The notes: generated by a model not told the origin, from the sequence alone. DNA of 64,000 bases from Mycobacteroides abscessus ATCC 19977 (GCF_000069185.1 NC_010397.1:1116001-1180000), one strand, 5' to 3'; shown: positions 6,997 to 15,015, counted from the first letter of the stretch. A program made the numbers and translations.

Positions 6997-7752
6997 TCAT
7001 CGAACGCTGGACGGGGCAATGTTGAACGCCCGGCCAAAGGCATAGGAGAACGCGGCCGGGGTGGCGTAGCCCAGCCGCCCGGCAACCTGAGTCACCGAAT
7101 GGTCGCGCAGCAGCGGCACCGCCGCCAGCAGCCGTGCCCGCACACGCCACGCGGCGGGGCTCATCGCGACCTCGTCCCGGAAGCGGCGCGTCAGCGCGCG
7201 TTCGCTTGTACGCAGTCGCCGTGCCCATTCGGCGTTGGTCACCGACACATCGGGTGCGTCGAGGTATGTGCGGCACAGCTCGGCCAGATCGGCCGACCAT
7301 GGGATGTCCACGTGCAGCGGCAGCGCGGTGAAGGACGCAATCTCATGCAGCAACAGTGTGATGAGGGCTCCGCCGCGGCCCGATCTGTCATAGTCGACAT
7401 CCAGATCGGCTGCCGCACTGAGTAGCTCATGCATGAGCGGGCTGACGTCGACCACCACACACGATGTCGGCCACCACGGCGCCGCCGACGGCTCAACGTA
7501 GAGACTGCCGGTGCGTACCTCGAACATGCGCACCCGGTGCCTGGTACGCGCGGGGATCATCACCGCGCGGTGGGTGGGCACGGTCCACGTCCCGGCATCG
7601 GTGTCCACGATCATGGTGCCGGTGGTGGCGTACAGGAACTGTGCGCGCCGATGCCGGTGCCAGTCCAGTAGCTGCCCATCCGCGTAGTCGGTGCTGATCG
7701 GCAATACCTCATGGGGCAGGTGATCGACATCGGCCAGCGGTATGTTCCGCAT
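6997..7752 (-). CDS. AraC-family transcriptional regulator
   Basis: A 251-residue protein with ATG start. The N-terminal half is a cupin-like sensor (residues about 15-110, including W-H-R-H-R-R-A-Q-F-L-Y-A-T). The C-terminal ~95 residues carry the two helix-turn-helix units of AraC regulators: T-N-A-E-W-A-R-R-L-R-T-S-E-R-A-L-T-R-R-F-R and V-T-Q-V-A-G-R-L-G-Y-A-T-P-A-A-F-S-Y-A-F. It is divergent from the TauE/SafE exporter gene at 7835 with 82 bases between starts, so it probably controls that gene and itself from the shared region. The sensed compound is unknown. Confidence 0.85.
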   Translation of the reverse strand: MRNIPLADVDHLPHEVLPISTDYADGQLLDWHRHRRAQFLYATTGTMIVDTDAGTWTVPTHRAVMIPARTRHRVRMFEVRTGSLYVEPSAAPWWPTSCVVVDVSPLMHELLSAAADLDVDYDRSGRGGALITLLLHEIASFTALPLHVDIPWSADLAELCRTYLDAPDVSVTNAEWARRLRTSERALTRRFRDEVAMSPAAWRVRARLLAAVPLLRDHSVTQVAGRLGYATPAAFSYAFGRAFNIAPSSVR

Positions 7753-7834
7753 CTGGTCAGGATACGGCTGAAAGTCGAATGTATTGAGCTGTCATTCGAT
7801 TGTCTGCGGAGACGGCGTCGGATGAACTGTTCTC

Positions 7835-8626
7835 ATGCTGGTGCTCGTGCTGATCGGGATTCTCGCCGGGCTGACCACCGTGCTGTTTGGCTTCGGGGGC
7901 GGCTTTGTCACCGTGCCGGTGATCGTCTGGGCCGATGGCGCGCTGGGTGCGGCGGCGCCGGCGGTGGCCGTAGCGACGTCCGCGGTGGTGATGGTGGTCA
8001 ACGCGGCCGCCGCTACCGCGGCAACATCGCGTGCCACGTTGGCCCATCTGCGAAGCGCCGTACCCCTCGTGGCCTTGCTGGGGTGCGGTGGGGCGCTCGG
8101 CGCGGGCCTGGCCCGGCTGGCGCCACCGCAGCTGACCACCTGGGGTTTCGTCGGCTACCTGGTGATCACGATCGCCGATGTACTGCTGCGGCCCGGATTT
8201 CTGCGCCCTCCCGCCGTGATCGACGGCCCCCGACGCGAGTTCGCGATCCCTGCGGGTCTGGGCATCCCCATCGGTGCGACAGCCTCGTTTCTGGGCGTAG
8301 GCGGCAGCGTGATGACGGTTCCATTGCTGCGCCGCGGCGGTCAGCCCATGAGTGTGGCTACCGCACTTGCGAATCCGTTGACATTGGCCATCAGCGTGCC
8401 GGCCCTGGCGGTCTTTCTGACGAGCACCGCGGCGGTGGCAGGTGAGCCGTACTTCGCCGGGGCGGTCGATTGTCGTGCCGCGGCCGCGCTGTTGGCCGGG
8501 GCGCTACCGTTGGTGATGTGGTTGCGACGGCGGCCCCCACGGCTACCCGACACCGTGCACGCCTGGGCCTATGTTGGGCTGCTTGTCGTTTCAGCCGTGG
8601 CGATGCTCACTGCCGGCGCACCGTGA
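7835..8626 (+). CDS. TauE/SafE-family anion exporter
   Basis: A 263-residue protein with about eight hydrophobic helices and the repeated glycine-rich signature of the family: G-I-L-A-G-L-T-T-V-L-F-G-F-G-G-G-F near residue 8-24 and G-I-P-I-G-A-T-A-S-F-L-G-V-G-G-S near residue 145-160. Family members move sulfite, sulfoacetate or related anions across the inner membrane. ATG 7835 has no obvious ribosome binding site, so a near-leaderless message is possible. The gene overlaps the 3' end of the quinone oxidoreductase gene by 20 bases tail to tail and faces an AraC-type regulator, its probable controller. Confidence 0.85.
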   Translation: MLVLVLIGILAGLTTVLFGFGGGFVTVPVIVWADGALGAAAPAVAVATSAVVMVVNAAAATAATSRATLAHLRSAVPLVALLGCGGALGAGLARLAPPQLTTWGFVGYLVITIADVLLRPGFLRPPAVIDGPRREFAIPAGLGIPIGATASFLGVGGSVMTVPLLRRGGQPMSVATALANPLTLAISVPALAVFLTSTAAVAGEPYFAGAVDCRAAAALLAGALPLVMWLRRRPPRLPDTVHAWAYVGLLVVSAVAMLTAGAP

Positions 8627-9599
8627 GCAGGACCTTGCCGACGGTCTCCGGCGAGTCCAGCAGCCGGTGCGCTTCTGCGGCGTCGGTCACCGGGACCTCG
8701 GCGGAGACGACGGGCGCCACGGTGCCCTCGGCGATCAAGGGCCACAAATGCTGCCGCAGTTCGGCGATGATCTCGGCCTTGGAGCCTGGTCCCTGTTCGG
8801 GCCTGCGACGCAGGTTGGTCGCGTGCACCGAGCCTCGCTTGAACAGCAGTGCGCCCAGATTCAGTTCGGCGGCGGCCCCGCCCTGCAGTCCGATGATCGT
8901 CAGGTGGCCGTTTTCGGCCAGCGCCTCCACATTCTTGGCTAGGTAGCCGCCGCCCACGATGTCCAGAATGACGTTGGCACCGGAGTATGCCGCGTTGACC
9001 ACCGCGGGGAAATCCTGCTCCCGATAATTGATCAGGGTGTGCGCGCCCAGCTCGCGGCACCGGTCCAACTTGAATTGCGTACCCGCCGTCACCGCCACAT
9101 TCGCGCCCAGCGCGCGGCCCACTTGTATTGCGTGCGTGCCGATTCCGCTGCCACCACCGTGAATCAGCAGTGTCTGTCCGCTGCGCAGACCGCCCGTCAT
9201 CACCACGTTCGACCACACCGTGGCGGCGGTCTCCGGCAGGGCTGCGGCGGCGGTGATGCTGACGCCCCTCGGCACGGGCAGCACTTGGGTGGCGGCCACG
9301 TTCACTCGCTCGGCGTATCCGCCGCCCGCCATCAGCGCGCATACCGCATCACCGGGCACCCAGCCCTGTACTGCGGGGCCAACTTCGGCGATATGGCCGG
9401 AAACCTCGAGACCCGGTATTTCACTGACACCGGGTGGCGGTGGATAGAGACCCAGGCGCTGCATCACGTCGGCCCGGTTCACCCCTGCCGCCACCACGTC
9501 GATGGTCACTTCCCCGGGGCCGGGTGCGGGCAGGTCGGCTACCTGCGTCCACTGCATGACCTCGGGATCGCCAAAACCGTTGAGCGTTATCGCATACAT
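8607..9599 (-). CDS. NAD(P)H:quinone oxidoreductase, zinc-independent MDR family
   Basis: ATG 9599 (M-Y-A-I-T-L-N-G-F-G) is preferred because GGAG lies about nine bases upstream; 14 further in-frame codons are unlikely to be used. The 330-residue protein has the GroES-like N-domain with A-G-V-N-R-A-D-V-M-Q-R-L-G-L-Y and the nucleotide-binding motif I-H-G-G-G-S-G-I-G-T-H-A-I-Q near residues 143-156. This is the PIG3/QorA-type quinone reductase group, which reduces quinones or enals with NADPH in the cytosol. The next gene upstream on the same strand is the PPOX flavoenzyme, 66 bases away, so a two-gene redox transcript is plausible. Confidence 0.85.
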   Translation of the reverse strand: MYAITLNGFGDPEVMQWTQVADLPAPGPGEVTIDVVAAGVNRADVMQRLGLYPPPPGVSEIPGLEVSGHIAEVGPAVQGWVPGDAVCALMAGGGYAERVNVAATQVLPVPRGVSITAAAALPETAATVWSNVVMTGGLRSGQTLLIHGGGSGIGTHAIQVGRALGANVAVTAGTQFKLDRCRELGAHTLINYREQDFPAVVNAAYSGANVILDIVGGGYLAKNVEALAENGHLTIIGLQGGAAAELNLGALLFKRGSVHATNLRRRPEQGPGSKAEIIAELRQHLWPLIAEGTVAPVVSAEVPVTDAAEAHRLLDSPETVGKVLLTVRRQ

Positions 9600-9665
9600 G
9601 GGGTTGTCTCCTTGGGTCGCTCGCCGAACGTGGCGCAAGGCTTCGGCCGGCGGGGGTGAGCCCGG

Positions 9666-10055
9666 CTAATGTTCGGACGGGGAGATCTCGATGGCGACCG
9701 ACGCCCGCTGCCGCCGCGTTATCCAGACGCCGAATTCGCTCAGCGGCCCCAGCAACCGGTACTTGCGGTTCATGATCTTGCGGACGCCCGGGCCGTCGGC
9801 GAATTCGAGAATACGGGCGGTGCCCTCGACCACCGGGGAGTCCGCGGTGAGCTTCCCGCGCACATCGCAGGGCTGCAACGTCACCGCCGGATTGCGGCGG
9901 ACCCGTTTCACCTTGTATGCGCCGACCTCCGAGAAGAAGTAAAGCTTGCCGTCCGCGGGCGCGATCCAGACCGGGCTGGAAACGGCGGTGCCGTCCTTGC
10001 GGTAACTCGTAAACGACACATAGTTGGCCCGGCCGACGGCATCCCAATCGGTCAT
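9666..10055 (-). CDS. PPOX-class (F420/flavin) oxidoreductase
   Basis: ATG 10055 with AGGGAG upstream gives 129 residues beginning M-T-D-W-D-A-V-G-R-A-N-Y-V-S-F-T-S. The upstream open frame is antisense to the hydrolase gene and is ignored. The sequence fits the split-barrel pyridoxamine-phosphate-oxidase-like fold: V-S-S-P-V-W-I-A at residues 25-32, K-L-Y-F-F-S-E then K-V-K-R-V-R-R-N-P-A-V-T-L, with G-K-L-T and a Gly/Arg-rich C-terminus. Many mycobacterial members use cofactor F420 or FMN and act as reductases; the substrate cannot be told here. It shares a 69-bp divergent promoter region with the hydrolase gene at 10125. Confidence 0.8.
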   Translation of the reverse strand: MTDWDAVGRANYVSFTSYRKDGTAVSSPVWIAPADGKLYFFSEVGAYKVKRVRRNPAVTLQPCDVRGKLTADSPVVEGTARILEFADGPGVRKIMNRKYRLLGPLSEFGVWITRRQRASVAIEISPSEH

Positions 10056-10124
10056 CGTTGTCTCCCTTGCATTTTGCTTATCCCTCCGATTGTGGCGCAA
10101 GGAACATCTGGCCGCACGGCTCTG

Positions 10125-10883
10125 ATGAGGAACGAGCATCGCGCGCCGCGTAGCGTGGTGTGGGTGTCGTCTCCGGATCTGCAGCAGCTCGCCCCTTCGC
10201 TGTTCCGTCTGCGTATTCCGGGTGGCCGGGCACATCTGCTGAACTGCTATCTGTGGCTGGCGCCGGACGGCGTGACGCTGATCGACACGGGATGGCCCGA
10301 TAGCGCGGAGCTGATCGAGCAGGCGCTCCATCAGCTCGGCAGGGGCCGCACAGACATCGTCCGGATCGTGCTCACCCATTTTCACGAGGACCATGTGGGA
10401 GCCGCGGCCGAGATAGCCGCCTGGTCGCGGGCCGAAGTAATTGCGGGAGAGCCTGACTCACCCTTCATCACCGGTGAACGCGGCGGGCCGGTGCCCGTGT
10501 TGACCGCGGGAGAGCAAGCCCTGCATCCCGGGTTCACCGAGCCACCACACGGGCCGGTGTGCCGCGTGGACCGCGCGGTGAAAGACGGTGAGGTGCTGGA
10601 TTTCGCGGGCGGCGCGCACGTTATCGCGGTGCCGGGGCACACCCCCGGCAGTATTGCCTTGTATCTGCCCGCCGCCGATGCTGTGCTGACCGGCGATGCG
10701 GTGGCCGAATTCAACGGGCAGGTCATTCTCGGCGTGTTCAACTCTGATCGGCAGGTGGCGGCGAGGTCGCTGTCCAGGCTGGCTGCCACCGGCGCCGAGA
10801 TCGGGGGTTTCGGCCACGGTGAGGCCATCCTGGAGAAGGCCAGTGCGCGCATTGCCACGGCCATCGACGCGTTTGGTGAGTGA
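10125..10883 (+). CDS. Metallo-beta-lactamase-fold hydrolase
   Basis: The metal-binding motif T-H-F-H-E-D-H-V-G-A is present, with later ligands in V-P-G-H-T-P-G-S and L-T-G-D-A-V and a final H in G-F-G-H-G-E, so the active site looks complete. Start choice is uncertain: ATG 10125 gives 252 residues, while GTG codons at 10155, 10158 and 10164 would remove a basic leader (R-N-E-H-R-A-P-R-S) not typical of the family. Family members hydrolyse thioesters, lactones or similar bonds in the cytosol; the substrate is not predictable. The stop overlaps an in-frame GTG that could start the next lipoprotein gene, so the two may be cotranscribed. Confidence 0.85.
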   Translation: MRNEHRAPRSVVWVSSPDLQQLAPSLFRLRIPGGRAHLLNCYLWLAPDGVTLIDTGWPDSAELIEQALHQLGRGRTDIVRIVLTHFHEDHVGAAAEIAAWSRAEVIAGEPDSPFITGERGGPVPVLTAGEQALHPGFTEPPHGPVCRVDRAVKDGEVLDFAGGAHVIAVPGHTPGSIALYLPAADAVLTGDAVAEFNGQVILGVFNSDRQVAARSLSRLAATGAEIGGFGHGEAILEKASARIATAIDAFGE

Positions 10884-10933
10884 GATGTCCCACTTTCCAG
10901 CGTGTTCCCAGGTTGGCAGTCCACACTTCTAAG

Positions 10934-11569
10934 GTGACGCGGACACGGTGGGCCGGGTTGGGCCTTCTCGCCAGTGTTGTGGTCGCGGGCTGCTCGCAAC
11001 CGATCAGCCCTGAGGTGCAGAAGCCTCCGACTCCTGAGCTCACGGACTTGAAAATCGATGCTGCCGCGGCAGATTCGTTGTTCGCGGGGCTCGACGAGAT
11101 CAAATCCCTCGGCTTCCCGTCGGCCGATACGACACATACCGATACTGCGCCGGTCTATGGACCGGCCATCAACCCCGCGGACCCGTGCGGAATGCTGCAC
11201 GCGACCTCGCAGGGCGACTTGGGCGACGGCTGGCAGGCGTTCCGCCAGCTCAATGTGGCCAGCACCAGCGACTCGCGTCAGACGCTGCACGAGACCGTCG
11301 CGATTTTTCCGGACAAGGCCACCGCTCAAGCCGAATTTCAACGGCTGACAGAGGCATTCAACAAGTGCAATTCGCTATCTCCCAGTGCGTACTCGTTCGG
11401 GATGCGTAACGCGATCACACTCTCGTGGGCCGACAACACCGGCGCCACACGCATCTACACCACGGGGAACGTCGTGTACGGGGTGACGTCATCGGGTGCC
11501 ACCGACAACGCCGAAGTCGCCGGGCAGGTGGCCAACCAGTTGAAGACCAACATCATCGACCCTGCTTAG
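10934..11569 (+). CDS. Lipoprotein with PknH-type extracellular sensor domain
   Basis: GTG 10934 is chosen because it gives a classical lipoprotein leader, T-R-T-R-W-A-G-L-G-L-L-A-S-V-V-V-A-G-C. The longest frame starts at GTG 10880 (GTGA overlap with the hydrolase stop) and adds a non-signal-like 18 residues. The 211-residue product should be acylated and face the periplasm. The mature part (S-L-F-A-G-L-D-E-I-K-S-L-G-F, P-C-G-M-L at mid-domain, F-N-K-C-N-S later, then an alternating beta-strand end) matches the PF14032-like sensor domain found outside kinase PknH and in many mycobacterial lipoproteins; the two cysteines probably form a disulfide. The ligand is unknown. Confidence 0.75.
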   Translation: MTRTRWAGLGLLASVVVAGCSQPISPEVQKPPTPELTDLKIDAAAADSLFAGLDEIKSLGFPSADTTHTDTAPVYGPAINPADPCGMLHATSQGDLGDGWQAFRQLNVASTSDSRQTLHETVAIFPDKATAQAEFQRLTEAFNKCNSLSPSAYSFGMRNAITLSWADNTGATRIYTTGNVVYGVTSSGATDNAEVAGQVANQLKTNIIDPA

Positions 11570-11728
11570 AACCACCGTTCAGTCGGTACCGTCGCCCTGT
11601 CCATTCATCGCGGGTATCGCCAGACCTTTCCTACCGAATACCCGCGTGAGCGCAAGGCGATCGTTCCGCGGCTGCGGTCGGGGACCTACGACTCAATATT
11701 TACGCACTACTTCAAAACGTAAGCGATT

Positions 11729-11749
11729 CGTGTAACACTGAGTTACACG
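11729..11749. promoter_or_regulatory. Perfect inverted repeat, probable repressor operator
   Basis: Arms CGTGTAAC (11729-11736) and GTTACACG (11742-11749) are perfect inverted repeats around ACTGA, ending 22 bases before the start of the PF10118 hydrolase gene. Size and symmetry suit a dimeric TetR-type regulator. No regulator gene adjoins it. Confidence 0.6.
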
Positions 11750-11771
11750 ATTGAGGTGGAGGTGGTGCGAC

Positions 11772-12665
11772 ATGGCTGCTCCGGCGACGGCCCCATACCC
11801 GAAGACCCGGCGCATCCGGTTCTGGTTCGGCGACCCGGTTCCGATGCGAAGGCACTTTGCCGACAATGACATTGCGTTGAGCCACGTGCTGGCGGGCGCT
11901 TCCGCGGTGTTCCCGCCGGGGGAGGAGTTCTTCGTCCGGTCGGTGCGTCGCTATGCCGACAGAATCACCGAGCCGACGCTCAAGAAGCGGGTCGCCGGAT
12001 TCATTGGTCAAGAGGTCACCCACGGTCTGCATCACCGGGAGCTCAACGAGAAGCTCACCGAGATGGGCTATCGCAGCAAGATGGTCGAGAACATCGGGCG
12101 GCGTTCGGGCAAGGTCGAGGATCTGGTCGACAAATATCTGCCGAACATGGACCGCCTCAAATACGTCCGGCTGACCATGCTGGCCGCGACGGCCGCGCTG
12201 GAGCACTACACTGCCGTGCTGGCCGAACGCCTACTCGAGAGCAGTGAGCTGCAGGACATGGTGACCGACGACGAAGTGCGGAATCTGTTGTACTGGCATG
12301 CGATCGAGGAACTTGAGCATAAATCGGTCGCCTTCGACGTGTACCGCGCGGTCGGCGGTCCAGAATGGTTGCGGCGCGCGGTCATGGCGGTCATCTGGAC
12401 GGGAACGGTGCCGTTCGCGACGGCGGGCTCGTGGTTCTCCATCGCATGGAGTGATCCCGACGGGCGGCGCCAGCCGGGGCGGGTGCTGCGCGAAACGGTG
12501 GGATTGATCCGCGGCCCGCTGCTCAACGACGGCATGATCGGCAGACTGGCCGTCTACATGAAGAAGGATTTCCATCCCGACGACCTCGATACGGACGCCC
12601 TGTTGGACCAATGGCGCGCCGAGTTGTTCGGTGCCGACGGCACGCTCGTCGATCACTTGAAATAG
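11772..12665 (+). CDS. PF10118-type metal-dependent hydrolase
   Basis: ATG 11772 follows GGAGG about ten bases upstream; seven further upstream codons (M-R-W-R-W-C-D) come from the Shine-Dalgarno region itself. The 297-residue protein has repeated helical E/H motifs typical of a di-iron-like helical bundle: G-Q-E-V-T-H-G-L-H-H, A-A-L-E-H-Y-T-A-V-L and W-H-A-I-E-E-L-E-H-K-S-V-A-F-D-V-Y. This matches the family annotated as predicted metal-dependent hydrolases (PF10118), common in mycobacteria. A hydrophobic stretch near residues 205-225 may touch the membrane. It lies behind a perfect operator-like palindrome and ends at a strong terminator, so it is a single regulated unit. Confidence 0.8.
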   Translation: MAAPATAPYPKTRRIRFWFGDPVPMRRHFADNDIALSHVLAGASAVFPPGEEFFVRSVRRYADRITEPTLKKRVAGFIGQEVTHGLHHRELNEKLTEMGYRSKMVENIGRRSGKVEDLVDKYLPNMDRLKYVRLTMLAATAALEHYTAVLAERLLESSELQDMVTDDEVRNLLYWHAIEELEHKSVAFDVYRAVGGPEWLRRAVMAVIWTGTVPFATAGSWFSIAWSDPDGRRQPGRVLRETVGLIRGPLLNDGMIGRLAVYMKKDFHPDDLDTDALLDQWRAELFGADGTLVDHLK

Positions 12666-12670
12666 AGACA

Positions 12671-12703
12671 ACGATGGCCCGGGCTTGTGGCCCGGGCCAT
12701 CGT
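12671..12703. terminator. Rho-independent-type hairpin between convergent genes
   Basis: Arms ACGATGGCCCGGGC (12671-12684) and GCCCGGGCCATCGT (12690-12703) pair perfectly over 14 bp around loop TTGTG. It sits between the hydrolase stop and the stop of the leftward secreted-protein gene, so it can terminate both. No long T-run follows, as is usual in mycobacteria. Confidence 0.75.
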
Positions 12704-12718
12704 CAGGTCCTGCTGTAC

Positions 12719-13030
12719 TCAGCAGCTCAGTGCGACATGCGCGACCTTGCGGTCGATCGTCGGCACGGTCGTGGGGTTGTTACGCACATCTCGGGCCGGC
12801 TGCACATTGCTCACCGGTGACTCCTGCGTGACCGACTCGACGGTGCACTTGGTCAGGTCGCCGGCGCCCGTCTTGGAGACGATCACTCGGTACCCGTTGG
12901 ACTTGAGGTCATTGATGACGGCGTTGGCATCGCCCGATCCAGCCGGCCCGGCGAGCGCGACACTTGCCGATCCCAGCGACGCCCCGATGAGGCCGACTGC
13001 GGCAATGCCTGCAAATAACAACTTCTTCAC
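12719..13030 (-). CDS. Small secreted protein, paralogue of 13301-13624
   Basis: A 103-residue protein from GTG 13030 with AGGAG upstream. A Sec signal peptide covers residues 1-27 (K-K-L-L-F-A-G-I-A-A-V-G-L-I-G..., cleavage likely at A-L-A-G). The mature protein has D-A-N-A-V-I-N-D-L-K-S-N-G-Y-R-V-I-V, then L-T-K-C-T-V-E-S-V, and ends V-A-H-V-A-L-S-C, so its two cysteines probably form a disulfide. The gene 270 bases upstream encodes the same pattern (D-A-x-x-V-I-N, G-Y-x-V-I, K-C-T-V-x-x, S-L-N-C). This is a mycobacterial small exported family whose function I do not know. Confidence 0.75.
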   Translation of the reverse strand: MKKLLFAGIAAVGLIGASLGSASVALAGPAGSGDANAVINDLKSNGYRVIVSKTGAGDLTKCTVESVTQESPVSNVQPARDVRNNPTTVPTIDRKVAHVALSC

Positions 13031-13286
13031 GATTTCACTCCTCTCTCCTCACTCCTCGTGGCCCAGCTGTTACAGAAATGTTTCCGCGTATCACATCAAG
13101 GCCGGATCCTCGACTCGCCAAATCATCAACGTTCGTGAATCTGTCCTGTCCAACGCGGTAATACTCAGAATGATTCCCGGTTTCGGAAATTGACATCAAA
13201 TTCATAGACGCGCTTGCGTCCACTCTTAGGTGACGCTGAGTGGGTCAGCCGCGGCGGGGTGTACCCCAGCGAACCGGCAAATATGG

Positions 13287-13305
13287 TTAGGTAAGGCTAA
13301 CTAGA
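13287..13305. promoter_or_regulatory. IdeR/DtxR-like iron box
   Basis: TTAGGTAAGGCTAACTAGA matches the 19-base IdeR consensus TTAGGTTAGGCTAACCTAA at 15 positions. It overlaps the stop codon of the gene at 13301 and lies about 255 bases upstream of the start at 13030, in the intergenic stretch 13031-13300 that holds no other gene. It could control the secreted-protein gene or an unannotated transcript; the distance makes the target uncertain. Confidence 0.5.
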
Positions 13306-13624
13306 CGTTGCAGTTAAGGGAGATGTACACCAGCTTGTGGTCGAGCACCCGGACGGGAAGCACCAGCCACTTTCCATTGGGCATCCACGTGCGCTGATAC
13401 TCCGTGCGGTAAACGTCCTGCCCGTTGCGGATGTTGGACACGGTGCACTTGTTGGTGGGCGCGCTGCCGCTGCGGTCGATGATGACCTGGTAACCCTGCG
13501 ATTGGTACTGGTTGATGACTGACTGCGCGTCATCGGCGAGCGCCGTCGCGGGGGTGAGGGCCATCAGTGCGCCGGCTCCCACGGCTGTCAGGCACAACCG
13601 GGCCAACCGAGCTGCCGTCTTCAT
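13301..13624 (-). CDS. Small secreted protein, paralogue of 12719-13030
   Basis: A 107-residue protein from ATG 13624, preceded by GAGGACGG. The signal peptide spans residues 1-30 (R-L-A-R-L-C-L-T-A-V-G-A-G-A-L-M-A-L..., cleavage near A-L-A-D-D). The mature part reads D-A-Q-S-V-I-N-Q-Y-Q-S-Q-G-Y-Q-V-I-I, T-N-K-C-T-V-S-N-I and K-L-V-Y-I-S-L-N-C-N-V. Spacing of the two cysteines matches the downstream paralogue, although a 15-residue middle segment (Y-R-T-E-Y-Q-R-T-W-M-P-N-G-K-W) differs. Tandem duplication followed by divergence explains the pair. Role unknown. Confidence 0.75.
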   Translation of the reverse strand: MKTAARLARLCLTAVGAGALMALTPATALADDAQSVINQYQSQGYQVIIDRSGSAPTNKCTVSNIRNGQDVYRTEYQRTWMPNGKWLVLPVRVLDHKLVYISLNCNV

Positions 13625-13720
13625 CTCACACCGTCCTCACAGTTTTTAACTCTGGGTCACACAGACATTGTTCCCTATAGGTGCCATCGATTTTTCGTTC
13701 CAAATCGATACAGTGGCCGG

Positions 13721-14410
13721 GTGTTGAAGCCGGTGACCGTCAAGAGCTGGGGAATCTGGGCCATCTGTGCGCTCGCGGCCGTCGTGGTGGCCGGGTGCGG
13801 CCGGTCCGTCCAGAACCCCGTCAACCACAACATCACGATCGGAAACATCGTCTCGCTGCAGAGCGAGTTCGGGCCGGAATTCACGGTCAAGACCATGAAA
13901 CCGGCCGGGATGGATCCCAAGCTGCTCTCTCCGGCTCCGTTGCCCCCGGGGGTGACGGTAGATCCACCCGATTGTGCCAAGTACAGCGGCGGCAGTGCGG
14001 TGCCCGCGGAACTCAAGGGCAACATGGCGGCGCTGACCGCGACCGGTGCGGGCAATCAGTACGTGGCGGTCGCCGTCGAGACATCGCAGGAGGTCCCGTT
14101 CGATCCTGCCGTGTCGGAGAATTGTAAGAAGGTCGGGTTCCGTGGCAACGGGATCGCTGGGCAGACCGAGGTGATCGACGCGCCCTCCATCGACGGTGCT
14201 CGCACACTCGGCATGAAGCGCGATGTGCTCAGCGGAACCTCGGGCAGGGCGATTGGCCAAGAAGTGCTGAACTACTCGGCTTATCTGGGCCGCTACATGG
14301 TGGTGGTGACGGTAAGTCCCATCGCCGTCGGAAAAGTTCCGCCCGCCATGCCCGACGGTAAGCGTGCCTCCGATCTGCTGGTCAAGGCGGTTGCGGCGGT
14401 GCGCTCCTAA
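13721..14410 (+). CDS. DUF5642-like lipoprotein (Rv0999 position)
   Basis: A 229-residue protein from GTG 13721. The N-terminus I-W-A-I-C-A-L-A-A-V-V-V-A-G-C is a lipoprotein leader with lipobox V-A-G-C at about residue 26, so the mature protein is anchored in the envelope. Later segments (C-A-K-Y, E-N-C-K-K-V, and the C-terminal Y-M-V-V-V-T-V-S) give a mixed alpha/beta domain with two cysteines. It lies immediately before alkB and arcA, the position of Rv0999 in M. tuberculosis, and is probably its orthologue, but that was not searched. It overlaps the alkB gene by four bases tail to tail. Confidence 0.7.
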   Translation: MLKPVTVKSWGIWAICALAAVVVAGCGRSVQNPVNHNITIGNIVSLQSEFGPEFTVKTMKPAGMDPKLLSPAPLPPGVTVDPPDCAKYSGGSAVPAELKGNMAALTATGAGNQYVAVAVETSQEVPFDPAVSENCKKVGFRGNGIAGQTEVIDAPSIDGARTLGMKRDVLSGTSGRAIGQEVLNYSAYLGRYMVVVTVSPIAVGKVPPAMPDGKRASDLLVKAVAAVRS

Positions 14411-15015
14411 CGCACGTCGCGAGGCCGGTACTGCAGGCTGATCCGGGGGCCCACCGGCTTAGACGTTTTCGGGATGGCGTGCTCCCACGTCCGTTGGCAC
14501 GAGCCGCCCATCACCAACAGATCGCCGTGTCCGATATTGATGCGGATCGATTCGCCGCCGAGTCGTGGTCGCAGGGCGAAAGTTCGTGTGGCGCCGATGC
14601 TTACGATCGCGACCATGGTGTCTTCACGCAGGCCGCGGCCGATGGTGTCGCCGTGCCAGGCGACGCTGTCGGTGCCGTCGCGGTACTGGCATAGGCCCAC
14701 GGTGGTAAACGGCTCGCCGAGTTCATCGGTGTACTCGCCATTGAGGCGGTCGCAGATGGTTTCCAGCACCGGATGCGGTGGCGGTCCCGAGGTCAGGTCG
14801 TGGAAGCTGACCAGGCGGGGCACGTCGAGGGTGCGGTCGTACATGCGGCGCCGCTCGGCTCGCCAGGGCACCTGTGCCAGCAACTGGCCCATCAGATTGT
14901 CCGCACGCCCGAGCCATTCGTGGTGCACCTCAAGCCATGCGCCGCCGGCCAGCTCGCGGCGCGGGACCGGCGGTGCGCCGAACAGTGATGCTTGAACCGC
15001 GTGTGTCACACCCAC
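14407..15015 (-). CDS. AlkB-like 2-oxoglutarate/Fe(II) dioxygenase
   Basis: Motifs of AlkB demethylases are intact: A-W-H-G-D (H-x-D iron ligands), the distal His in W-E-H-A-I-P-K, and R-I-S-L-Q-Y-R (R-x5-R, 2-oxoglutarate and substrate contact). These enzymes remove alkyl lesions such as 1-methyladenine from nucleic acids by oxidation. Start choice is uncertain: GTG 15015 gives 202 residues; GTG 15009 and 15027 and TTG 15048 are alternatives, and none has a clear ribosome binding site. The gene is divergent from arcA, which begins at 15063, and corresponds by position to Rv1000c. Confidence 0.8.
   Translation of the reverse strand: MGVTHAVQASLFGAPPVPRRELAGGAWLEVHHEWLGRADNLMGQLLAQVPWRAERRRMYDRTLDVPRLVSFHDLTSGPPPHPVLETICDRLNGEYTDELGEPFTTVGLCQYRDGTDSVAWHGDTIGRGLREDTMVAIVSIGATRTFALRPRLGGESIRINIGHGDLLVMGGSCQRTWEHAIPKTSKPVGPRISLQYRPRDVR

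Noticed and set aside
7757..8139. Minus-strand frames opposite the TauE/SafE gene
   Set aside because: His/Arg- or Ala/Thr-rich shadows without start signals, antisense to a clear membrane exporter.
9669..10124. Upstream 152 codons of the metallo-hydrolase frame
   Set aside because: Antisense to the intact PPOX gene; the hydrolase fold needs only the sequence from about 10164 on.
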